Source of the DNA: Salinimicrobium sp. TH3
GTDB taxonomy: Bacteria > Bacteroidota > Bacteroidia > Flavobacteriales > Flavobacteriaceae
Direction: 5' to 3'
Assembly (NCBI RefSeq): GCF_026676115.1
Contig: NZ_JAPONB010000010.1
Location: 1-64,000, forward strand
Length of the DNA stretch: 64,000 bases
The notes beneath the pieces were generated by a model. It saw only the letters and a list, made by a program, of their open reading frames with translations. It did not search any database and was not told the origin of the DNA. Below are positions 51,872 through 60,104 of this stretch, piece after piece; the first letter of the stretch is position 1, and every line of letters starts with the position of its first letter. The position numbers and the translations under genes were made by a program.

Positions 51872-53268
51872 TGAGAATAATTTTTTTCCTCCTCATATTG
51901 ACCCTTTCTATGGCCGCCACGGCCCAGAACAAACAGCTGCTGTATAATTTTGATGACTTACCTCAAACGCTGCTTTTAAATCCTGGTGCAGAAACAAATT
52001 TTGATATGCATTTTGGTGTTCCATTTTTTTCGCAAATTCATTTGTCTGCGGGGTCTTCAGGGGTGAATATGTTTGATATTTTTAAAGACGATGGAGGTTC
52101 TATTAATGACAGGATAAAAGAATCTCTGCATAAACTTTCCAGGAATGATTTTTTCACCCTCAATCAGCAATTGGAGATTTTCTCCATTGGATGGAGAGAT
52201 AACAAGAAAAGGTATTATACTGCAGGGGTATATCAGGAGATGGATGCGATAGTATACTTCCCCAAAGATCCTGCAGTACTCGCTTTCGAAGGTAATAAGG
52301 ATCACATAGGGAAGAATTTCGATTTTTCAGATGCTGCTTTCACTGCCGATGTACTAAACGTGTTCCACATAGGGTTTACAAATTATTATTCTAAAGATCT
52401 CAACTACGGCTTTAGAGGGAAAATTTATTCGGGAGTGTTCAATGCTCATAGTGTTGACAACCAAGGAATTTTTAGAACTGAACTTTCTCCTGAAGGCCCC
52501 AACCTGTATCGGCATTACATGTCTAATGTTGATGTCTTAATAAAAACAGCAGGTTGGGCCGATCTGCAAGATTCCAAAGATGATATTTCTAACCGGGAGT
52601 TAATGAGTAACCTCGTGAAAAAGGCATTTTTGGGAGGTAATATTGGTTTGGGACTTGATGCAGGTTTCACCTGGTATCCCTCAGATCAATATCGTGTCAC
52701 CGGTAGTATCCTGGACATTGGATTTATGCGCCAATCCAAAAATGTAGAGAATTACAGGTACTATGGCGATTATCAAACCGATGGTATTGAGCTGCTCTTT
52801 CCCGGCACCAGGGAGTATTGGGATGAGTGGGAAGATGATCTCGACAGGAATCTCAAAGATGAGACTCTTACTAATTCCTACACCACCTGGCGGCCTGTGA
52901 AACTAAATGCCTCCATAGATTATGGTTTTTCTGAGAATGCCGAACCTTGTAATTGCTACCGTCCTATGGGCAGGAGGAGATATTTCAACCATCTTGGAGC
53001 GCAGTTTTTTGCAATAAAACGTCCCCGGGGCCTTAATTATGCCACCACCATTTATTATGATAAAACCTTTAATGAAAACTTAAGAGGTAAGATCACCTAT
53101 ACAGCAGACTCCTTTTCCTTTTCCAACATTGGACTTTTGGTTTCCACCAGACTATCGAATTTTAATGTTTATCTTGCTGCAGATAACCTGCTGGATTATA
53201 CTAATCTTGCTAAAGCTCAAAACGCTTCTATACAGATTGGTTTCCAGCTAATGTTTAGCAGAGAATGA
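51868..53268 (+). CDS. DUF5723-family outer-membrane protein
   Basis: A 466-residue protein with a signal peptide (ending at AATAQ) and many alternating beta strands, typical of an outer-membrane barrel related to the PorV/PorP-type and FadL-like proteins of the phylum. LLLNPGAETNFDMHFGVPF near the start and SFSNIGLLVSTRLSNFNVYL and FNVYLAADNLLDY near the end match the DUF5723 family as I know it. Function unknown. It is translationally coupled on both sides. Confidence 0.75.
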   Translation: MMRIIFFLLILTLSMAATAQNKQLLYNFDDLPQTLLLNPGAETNFDMHFGVPFFSQIHLSAGSSGVNMFDIFKDDGGSINDRIKESLHKLSRNDFFTLNQQLEIFSIGWRDNKKRYYTAGVYQEMDAIVYFPKDPAVLAFEGNKDHIGKNFDFSDAAFTADVLNVFHIGFTNYYSKDLNYGFRGKIYSGVFNAHSVDNQGIFRTELSPEGPNLYRHYMSNVDVLIKTAGWADLQDSKDDISNRELMSNLVKKAFLGGNIGLGLDAGFTWYPSDQYRVTGSILDIGFMRQSKNVENYRYYGDYQTDGIELLFPGTREYWDEWEDDLDRNLKDETLTNSYTTWRPVKLNASIDYGFSENAEPCNCYRPMGRRRYFNHLGAQFFAIKRPRGLNYATTIYYDKTFNENLRGKITYTADSFSFSNIGLLVSTRLSNFNVYLAADNLLDYTNLAKAQNASIQIGFQLMFSRE

Positions 53269-54134
53269 AAAATATAGTATTCTTTTTCACCTTTATGTGT
53301 GGAGTGACCGGAAATATTTTTGGGCAGGACTTGAGCCAATATCAATATGTGAAGGTCCCAAAACAATTCGAGTTCCTTAAGCACCAAAATCAATATGAAC
53401 TTAATGCCCTTACCGCTTTCCTTTTAGAAAAGTATGGTTATGACGCGCTTTATGAAGAGGCAGTTCCGGCGGGTGTTGACCCTTGTAATGTGCTGGAGGC
53501 GAATGTTTACAAAAAATCTGGTCTTTTTAGATCCCGTCTTTACCTTACTCTTGAGGATTGTAAGGATGAGGTGGTGTTCACTTCAAAAACAGGTGTGAGC
53601 CGGGAAAAAAACTTTAAAAAATCATATCATGAAGCATTAAGAGATGCCTTTACTTCTTTTCAAGAACTTCGGAAGGATCCTGAGGTGATCATCGATCCCA
53701 TTCCTGCAGCTGAAATGGCCGAAAAAAATACAGCCCCGGCTGAAGTAATCATAGATCCTGTACCGGCCCCCGAAAAAGTTCAGGAAGAACCTTCTGAAGT
53801 TATTGTTGATCCTATAGTCACTTCAGAAGAAATGGAAAAGGCTGAAGAGCAAAATTCAGGATTAGATTTTTATGAAGGTCATTTGCAGTTTGTTAATGGA
53901 GCTGTTACCTATTTTCTGAAGGAAACACCCGTAGGTTTTGAGTTGTATAGAGAAGGGGAGAAGGAGAAGTTTGGAACACTACTAAAATCGGGAGGGGGAG
54001 ATAACTTTTTGTACTCCTCAAAAAACCTTTCCGGTAATGCCTTTTTTGATGCTCAGGGAAACCTGGTGGTCGAATATCTTGATCCTAATACCCGGCAACT
54101 GGTAAGCGTAATCTACAAGCGTAAGGATCAATAA
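53265..54134 (+). CDS. Secreted protein of unknown function with DPxPA repeats
   Basis: A 289-residue protein with a signal peptide (ending NIFGQ). The N-terminal domain (residues 21-135) looks folded and has three Cys. A low-complexity linker carries three repeats: EVIIDPIPA (140-148), EVIIDPVPA (160-168) and EVIVDPI (178-184). A C-terminal beta domain follows (FYEGHLQFVNGAVTYFLKE). I recognise no family function. It overlaps the DUF5723 gene by four bases, and its stop overlaps the convergent rarA gene end by 7 nt. Confidence 0.72.
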   Translation: MKNIVFFFTFMCGVTGNIFGQDLSQYQYVKVPKQFEFLKHQNQYELNALTAFLLEKYGYDALYEEAVPAGVDPCNVLEANVYKKSGLFRSRLYLTLEDCKDEVVFTSKTGVSREKNFKKSYHEALRDAFTSFQELRKDPEVIIDPIPAAEMAEKNTAPAEVIIDPVPAPEKVQEEPSEVIVDPIVTSEEMEKAEEQNSGLDFYEGHLQFVNGAVTYFLKETPVGFELYREGEKEKFGTLLKSGGGDNFLYSSKNLSGNAFFDAQGNLVVEYLDPNTRQLVSVIYKRKDQ

Positions 54135-55405
54135 CCGTACTTTCCTTTCCACCTTTTCTGCAGAAAATCACGCTGTGCCTGTTCCCGCTGGTTATTCCCC
54201 GGATTAAAGAAAGTGGTGTTGCTAATTTCCTTCGGAAGGAATTCGGCTGCGGCGAAATTTCCTTCGTAACTGTGTGCATATTTATAATCCTCACCATATC
54301 CAAGATCCTTCATTAATTTGGTCGGCGCATTCCGTATCGCAAGAGGAACCGGCAGATTTCCTGTCCTTTTAACCGCGGCCTGGGCTTCATTAATGGCCAT
54401 ATAAGTGGCATTTGATTTTGGAGAAGTTGCAAGATAGATACAACACTGGCTTAAGATGATTCGGGCCTCCGGGTGACCTATAGTAGATACCGCCTGGAAA
54501 GTATTGTTGGCTAGTATAAGTGCCGTGGGATTAGCGTTGCCTATATCTTCGGCGGCCAGAATCAATAAACGACGGGCAATAAATTTCACATCCTCACCGC
54601 CTTCTATCATTCTTGCCAGCCAGTATACTGCGGCATTAGGATCACTCCCACGAATCGATTTAATGAACGCCGAAATTATATCGTAGTGCTGTTCCCCGGT
54701 TTTGTCATAGAGAACAGTATTCTGCTGCACTTTATGGAGCACCATTTTATTTGTGATCACAACTTGATCGCCCTCTTCAGAAGTTACCACCAGCTCAAAA
54801 ATATTCAGAAGCTTCCGGGCATCCCCGCCGCTCAGCCGTAACAGGGCTTCAGTTTCTTCTAATTGGATCTGTTTTTGAGAGATGATTTCATCTTCTTTCA
54901 TCGCCCGTTTCAGCAATGCAACAAGATCATCTTTAGTGAAAGAGTTAAGGACGTAGACCTGGCTTCGTGAGAGTAAGGCGGGGATCACCTCGAAACTTGG
55001 ATTTTCTGTGGTGGCACCAATAAGTGTGATCCATCCTTTTTCGACAGCTCCTAAAAGAGAATCCTGTTGTGACTTACTAAATCGATGGATCTCGTCTATG
55101 AAGAGAATAGGATTTTTTGTTGTAAAAAGGCCATCACTTTTTTTAGCTTTCTCGATGACCTCCCTCACATCTTTCACCCCACTACTAATGGCACTTAGGG
55201 TAAAGAACGGCCGGCCAGATTCGGTAGCAATAATATTAGCTAAGGTAGTTTTTCCTACTCCCGGAGGTCCCCAAAATATTATGCTGGGAATGATGTCTCT
55301 CTTGATCTGTTTACGCAGAGCAGCTTCCGGGCCCACAAGGTGTTGTTGACTAAGGTAGTCGTCAAGGTTTTTAGGACGTAATCTTTCAGCTAATGGTTTA
55401 TTCAT
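54128..55405 (-). CDS. rarA: Replication-associated recombination ATPase RarA
   Basis: A AAA+ ATPase of the clamp-loader clade that acts at stalled replication forks. The 425-residue protein has Walker A GPPGVGKT at 46-53, Walker B LFIDE at 101-105 (LFIDEIHRFSKSQQD), sensor region GATTENPSFEVIPALLSR, and the C-terminal MgsA tetramer domain (AVYWLARMIEGGEDVKFIAR, RRLLILAAEDIGNANP). The end overlaps the last codons of the convergent upstream operon by 7 nt. Confidence 0.94.
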   Translation of the reverse strand: MNKPLAERLRPKNLDDYLSQQHLVGPEAALRKQIKRDIIPSIIFWGPPGVGKTTLANIIATESGRPFFTLSAISSGVKDVREVIEKAKKSDGLFTTKNPILFIDEIHRFSKSQQDSLLGAVEKGWITLIGATTENPSFEVIPALLSRSQVYVLNSFTKDDLVALLKRAMKEDEIISQKQIQLEETEALLRLSGGDARKLLNIFELVVTSEEGDQVVITNKMVLHKVQQNTVLYDKTGEQHYDIISAFIKSIRGSDPNAAVYWLARMIEGGEDVKFIARRLLILAAEDIGNANPTALILANNTFQAVSTIGHPEARIILSQCCIYLATSPKSNATYMAINEAQAAVKRTGNLPVPLAIRNAPTKLMKDLGYGEDYKYAHSYEGNFAAAEFLPKEISNTTFFNPGNNQREQAQRDFLQKRWKGKYGY

Positions 55406-55580
55406 GAGGTAAAAATAGTAAATTGAAGTATGGTTCAGAAATGAATAAGATTCTTGTAAGGTTTAATGACTAATTGACATATAAAAAGTCTGTTGCAAGA
55501 AAAGAGAGCTGGGAAATGTCATTTTTAAATGCTTTAGCAGCCAATTATTTAAATGGTTGAATTTTTGTAATGAGAACAAT

Positions 55581-56342
55581 ATGAGAATTCGGAAAACTGA
55601 AAAACATGAGCCGTTTATTTTTACAACAGGAGTTGTAGGGTATCCGCTTTTGTTTGTACTCGCCATCTGGATAGTATTTTGGATGGAGATTAGGTTTGGA
55701 TGGGATTTCACGAACTTTGGAGTATACCCGCGAACTGTTGAAGGTCTAAGAGGAATAATTTTTTCTCCTTTCATTCACAGCGGGATAAAACACCTTTTTC
55801 ACAATACGGTACCGCTGTTCGTCCTAACTCTGTCCCTCTTTTATTTTTACAGAAAACTTAGCTGGAAGATCCTCTTTTTAGGACTTTTACTTTCGGGATT
55901 TCTTACCTGGCTTATAGGAAGGCCTGCTTTTCATATAGGAGCTTCAGGAATGATCTATGTATTGGCCGGTTTTCTTTTTTTTAAAGGTATCTTTTCAAAA
56001 TATTACCGGTTGGTAGCTCTTTCTCTAATTGTCGTTTTCCTTTATGGAGGCCTTCTTTGGTATATTACCCCTATTGATCCTAAAATTTCCTGGGAAGGTC
56101 ATTTATCAGGTCTTCTGTCTGGATTTCTATTTTCGCTTATATACAAGAAGAACATTGCCCGTCCACCAAAATATGAATGGGAAAAAGAAACTTACAAAGA
56201 AGAAGAGGATCCTTTTATGCGCCATTTTGATGCAAATGGGAATTTTATTGAAAATCCCGACGAAGGAGAAGAGCCGCAATATATTTACCACTATAAAAAA
56301 ACTGAGGAGGATAATTCCGGGAAAAGTGGAGATTCATTCTAG
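55581..56342 (+). CDS. Rhomboid-family intramembrane serine protease
   Basis: From ATG 55581 the protein has 253 residues with about six membrane segments. HLFHN at 71-75 is the family HxxxN-type motif, Ser122 in IGASGM is the catalytic serine, and His174 in WEGHLSG is its partner, so the catalytic dyad is intact. A charged cytoplasmic tail follows. The frame opens at 55557, but the ATG at 55581 gives the more usual start. Substrates are unknown. The stop lies six nt from the convergent rlmB stop. Confidence 0.88.
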   Translation: MRIRKTEKHEPFIFTTGVVGYPLLFVLAIWIVFWMEIRFGWDFTNFGVYPRTVEGLRGIIFSPFIHSGIKHLFHNTVPLFVLTLSLFYFYRKLSWKILFLGLLLSGFLTWLIGRPAFHIGASGMIYVLAGFLFFKGIFSKYYRLVALSLIVVFLYGGLLWYITPIDPKISWEGHLSGLLSGFLFSLIYKKNIARPPKYEWEKETYKEEEDPFMRHFDANGNFIENPDEGEEPQYIYHYKKTEEDNSGKSGDSF

Positions 56343-56347
56343 GACGG

Positions 56348-57085
56348 CTATTCAAGCCTTTGCCTCACCACCTCATACAGGAATGCTCCACAGGCTACAG
56401 AAACGTTTAAAGAGCCAATGGTGCCCAGCATAGGCAGCTTGGCCTTTGCATCAACCAGCTTAAGCACAGATTCTGAAATTCCTTTGGCCTCGTTACCCAT
56501 AATTAGGGCAGTGGGTTGCTTAAAATCCACAGAATAGAGAAGGTCGTCTGTTTTCTCTGTGGCAGCTACTACTTTAATCCCCGAACCCTGCATATAAAAA
56601 ATGGCATCTTTGATGTGGTCAACTTTTATGAGAGGGATCTTGAAAATAGCGCCGGCCGAAGTTTTGACTGTATCGGCAGTTACCGGAGCCCCACCTTTTT
56701 TCTGAATAATGATCCCATTTACCCCAGAACATTCAGCTGTTCTAATGATAGCACCAAAATTGCGCACATCATCTACCTGGTCCAGTAAAAGGAAGAGAGG
56801 AGCTGTTTCTTTTTGGAGGGATTCTTCTACTATGGTTTCAAGGTCGGCGAATTCAACCGGGGAAATTTTTGCTACCACGCCCTGGTGATTGCCTTTCACT
56901 AAACGGTTCAGCTTTTCTACGGGTACGTAAGAAATGTTGTAATCACCCGACTTAGTTTTTTGTTGTAATTCCTGAAACAACTGCCCGCTAAGGCCTTTTT
57001 GAATATAGATCTTATCAATGGTCTCGTTGTTCTGCAGCGCTTCAATGACTGCGCGAATTCCAAAAATGGTGGTAGTATCTTCCAT
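56348..57085 (-). CDS. rlmB: 23S rRNA 2'-O-ribose methyltransferase RlmB (SpoU family)
   Basis: A knotted SPOUT methyltransferase of 245 residues that methylates G2251 of 23S rRNA. IFGIRAVIEAL at the N-terminus is the substrate-binding domain; motif 1 is DDVRNFGAIIRTAECSG, motif 2 is LIMGNEAKGIS and motif 3 is IGSLNVSVACGAFLYE. TrmH-type relatives with other targets exist, but length and N-terminal domain fit RlmB. Confidence 0.9.
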   Translation of the reverse strand: MEDTTTIFGIRAVIEALQNNETIDKIYIQKGLSGQLFQELQQKTKSGDYNISYVPVEKLNRLVKGNHQGVVAKISPVEFADLETIVEESLQKETAPLFLLLDQVDDVRNFGAIIRTAECSGVNGIIIQKKGGAPVTADTVKTSAGAIFKIPLIKVDHIKDAIFYMQGSGIKVVAATEKTDDLLYSVDFKQPTALIMGNEAKGISESVLKLVDAKAKLPMLGTIGSLNVSVACGAFLYEVVRQRLE

Positions 57086-57132
57086 GGGGCAAATATAAAG
57101 ATAAAAAGATGGCTTTGGACAACTCCCAGAGA

Positions 57133-58890
57133 TTACCTTACCTCGCCGGCAGTGACCTTAATGTACTTTTTTACCGAAACCGGTTTTCCTGTGCTGGTGA
57201 AACCTTCGAGATGAACTTCAAATGTCCCTGGCAAGTCTGAGGTATAGAAATCCAGATCTTCTGCTGGTGAATCCAACTCAACAGAAGGTGCCCAAAAGAG
57301 TTGTGTCCTTCGATCGGGTATTCTTGATAACCGGGCAGCAGACTGATTTTCATATGTTTGTTTGAAATAGTATTTTGTTGGTTCCGGAAGTTTTAAATCT
57401 ACCTTTTTGATGTAATCCTGGTTGAGGATTTCATTAAAATTACCTTCAATGGTCTTTACATCAACTATTCCCGCAAAAATATGAGAACCATAAAAGAAGT
57501 TATCTCTCAGGATTTTGATGCTTTTCACATATTTAGCAGGATAATTAATAAACAGGTCATGGTCCTGTACCATTGCGCCGTCTACTAATAGTAAGGTGGG
57601 AAGATTGTAGTTCGTAGCTCCCTGTGGCTGTCTCACTACGATCCTCGACTCCTCTTTGTTCGTGGCTATCCATGCAAACCTAATGATCTCTACAAAGGTT
57701 TCCTTTATAGTTTCAAACCGGGTGTAAGCATCAAGATCATAGACGGTTGGCTCCTTGACATAAAAGGGTTCTTTTTTCTCTAGTGCTTTTAAAGTGTCCG
57801 GTTTTACGCTGTAGTATGCGTTCTCAATCTGGTTTTGGACGCTGCGGTCGAGAATCCATTCTTCCATTTCGGGAGTGATGTGGAATTTTCCAAACTCTAG
57901 ATCAGGAGCATTAATGTTTGGAAGGGGATCGAGTTGAAGGGTCCAGTTTTCTGCATCTTCTCCAAGGACCTGCATCAAAGCTCCGGAAGTATCATAGCGA
58001 TCATCTAAATTAATGTAAAATTTCCCCTCATTGTTTGTAGTTGCCACTTTGAAAATATAGTCTTCTCCCGGGAGTGAAAAAGCCAGCTTATTACCGGCTA
58101 ATTTAGGTTTAGCATCAGAAGTTTGGGGAACAATCCGTCCGGAAATAAGGTTCCCGCGCATTTCGGGCACAAAAACTGAATCTTTGCTGCTGTTTTGGTT
58201 TTTGTTTTTGAAAAGTTGAGTGAAATCTTCAGAAGTAAATTTCTTCGGAATATTAATGCTGTCTGTTTTGCGAACGGAAAGTGAGTAATTACCTGGGGCT
58301 CCTTCTAATTTTAGATTCACTTTTTCTCTCTTCCCAAAAAGGTCATTTTCCACTATAATTTTTACAGGTGCAGCGGAAGTTTCTTTTAAACTAATTACGC
58401 CTGAATTTCCTTTTTTAAGGAGGGAATCTTCTTCAGAATCTGCCGAAATTGCCGACTGATCGCCCAGATATGGATTTATAATGGCGACATCCCCGGCAAA
58501 AAAGGTTCCTTCATTCCTCATCCAGTTAGTATAGCCTAACAACTTATAATTTCCTGAAGGAACATTAGTAGGGATAAAAAAATCTCCCTGTCCCACCCCG
58601 TTTTTCAGCAGGATTTTATGTTTAAAAATAGAATTTCCGCCTTCACTCAGGAGTTCAATATAAGCAACCTTGCTTGTTTTACTTAACTGGTCAGTTTCCG
58701 CCTGGAGGTTGTAAAGCTTGTAATACATGTATTCTCCAGAGAATAATAAGGAAGAATTATAATGGACAAAGATCTTCTCTTGCGGGATTTCCTCTAAAAG
58801 TTCTGTGCCTTTAGAAAGGTCCAGAGCCTGGGCATTTAAAGAGCAGGGCAGGAGACACAAACTGAACAGTAAGACAGGTAAGTATTTCAT
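57133..58890 (-). CDS. Secreted macroglobulin-like/plug-like protein in a TonB-receptor operon
   Basis: From ATG 58890 the protein has 585 residues with a signal peptide (ending at SLNAQ). The N-terminal part (EKIFVHYNSSLLFSGEYMYY, VPSGNYKLLGYTNWMRN) resembles MG2-type macroglobulin domains found beside TonB-dependent receptors in Bacteroidota. A later part (LPTLLLVDGAMVQDHD, YVKSIKILRDNFFYGSHIFA, GIVDVKT) recalls a receptor plug domain, but no barrel follows. Function is unknown. It starts 8 nt after the DUF4249 stop and is the last gene of its operon. Confidence 0.72.
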   Translation of the reverse strand: MKYLPVLLFSLCLLPCSLNAQALDLSKGTELLEEIPQEKIFVHYNSSLLFSGEYMYYKLYNLQAETDQLSKTSKVAYIELLSEGGNSIFKHKILLKNGVGQGDFFIPTNVPSGNYKLLGYTNWMRNEGTFFAGDVAIINPYLGDQSAISADSEEDSLLKKGNSGVISLKETSAAPVKIIVENDLFGKREKVNLKLEGAPGNYSLSVRKTDSINIPKKFTSEDFTQLFKNKNQNSSKDSVFVPEMRGNLISGRIVPQTSDAKPKLAGNKLAFSLPGEDYIFKVATTNNEGKFYINLDDRYDTSGALMQVLGEDAENWTLQLDPLPNINAPDLEFGKFHITPEMEEWILDRSVQNQIENAYYSVKPDTLKALEKKEPFYVKEPTVYDLDAYTRFETIKETFVEIIRFAWIATNKEESRIVVRQPQGATNYNLPTLLLVDGAMVQDHDLFINYPAKYVKSIKILRDNFFYGSHIFAGIVDVKTIEGNFNEILNQDYIKKVDLKLPEPTKYYFKQTYENQSAARLSRIPDRRTQLFWAPSVELDSPAEDLDFYTSDLPGTFEVHLEGFTSTGKPVSVKKYIKVTAGEVR

Positions 58891-58898
58891 TTCAAATT

Positions 58899-60086
58899 TT
58901 ATTCTTCCCAAAATTCAGGGACTTCATTGGTTCCATAAACTGTACAATCCACGCATTCTGTAGCTATGACCCGTATAGGGCCTTCTCCAATTTCTCCTTC
59001 CACAGGAGGGCCGGCCATACTAAGATAGCGAACAGTACCACCCTGTATCATACCAATTGGAGTGTCAAAATTTTCCCCCGGTCTAAAAGGTATACAGCTT
59101 TCAGGGAATTGAGGTCTTGGTTCATCAAACTCAAAAAAATCGTAATAATTGAAGTAGATCCTTTTTGTTGAGATATTACTGAGGGTAAAAAAACCCAGTA
59201 CTTTCTCGTCTTCATCATTAAGAGAATACATATTTCCATTTACAAATCCCGGTTGGTTTTGGGAGAGTAAACTTTCTGAGCCGGAGATCTTTTTTAAAGT
59301 GGAGTAATAGGAATGTGCTTCCCTGGTAAGGGAGTAGCGTTTAACGAGTATACTGTATCGTTGTCCTAAAACCGGATCATCTTTTTGGATGAAGCGAACC
59401 AGGTAAGAATCGAGATTATTTTCCCTTAGGGAAGTTGTATTGGACAGTAGGATCTCCTTCGAGGGTACCGTATTATAGCAAATTGTTTCATTACGGGTAT
59501 TTGGCACAACTCTCCAGTTTTCTCCTTCAAATTCTATGGTGCTGCGAACCACATAAGGAGATACGATCTTATAGGTTTCTTCATACTCATAAAGGGCATA
59601 TTTCGAAGCAGCCTCAGAATTTTCACTATCTACAAGCAAAGCAACCCCATCGTCTCCCTGCAAAATCATACGTTTCGCGTATAGATCGTCTATTTCATTA
59701 CCCGGGAGTAACTCTGCGGGTTCCGATGAGTATGCGTTGCCATCTATGGTATTAATAAGTAGTTGATACTTATTTTGAGGCTGAGCTCCAAATGCTGTGT
59801 TGGAAACATAGTTTCCGGGTGTAGTTTCGTAAAAAGGGAATTCATTTCCGGTATCGTCGGTAACTACGACGTTGGCATTGGATTCTGGCTTTGGAAAATC
59901 TTCTTCAAGCCTGTAGGTCCTGGTAAGCTTTACTTCGTGAAACTTAACTTCATCGGTAAGAATTGCCTCGACCACCAATGCATCTTCAAAGGTTTCAGTT
60001 TCGAAATCGTAGGGTTCTACGCAACTGTTGATCAGGAAGGCTGCCGCCAGTAAGAATATGATTTTATATATAAGATTTGAATTCAT
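58899..60086 (-). CDS. DUF4249 lipoprotein
   Basis: From ATG 60086 the protein has 395 residues with a lipoprotein signal (LINSC). The family start CVEPYDFETE followed by ALVVEAILTDE, and the mid-part LNDEDEKVLGFFTLSNIS, match DUF4249, a family almost always encoded directly after a TonB-dependent receptor, as here. It is thought to be a surface lipoprotein partner of that receptor. The frame also opens six codons upstream (60104), at the receptor's stop. Two Cys near the end (ATECVDC) might form a disulfide. Confidence 0.85.
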   Translation of the reverse strand: MNSNLIYKIIFLLAAAFLINSCVEPYDFETETFEDALVVEAILTDEVKFHEVKLTRTYRLEEDFPKPESNANVVVTDDTGNEFPFYETTPGNYVSNTAFGAQPQNKYQLLINTIDGNAYSSEPAELLPGNEIDDLYAKRMILQGDDGVALLVDSENSEAASKYALYEYEETYKIVSPYVVRSTIEFEGENWRVVPNTRNETICYNTVPSKEILLSNTTSLRENNLDSYLVRFIQKDDPVLGQRYSILVKRYSLTREAHSYYSTLKKISGSESLLSQNQPGFVNGNMYSLNDEDEKVLGFFTLSNISTKRIYFNYYDFFEFDEPRPQFPESCIPFRPGENFDTPIGMIQGGTVRYLSMAGPPVEGEIGEGPIRVIATECVDCTVYGTNEVPEFWEE

Positions 60087-60104
60087 TCTCTCTAAATTAC
60101 GCAC

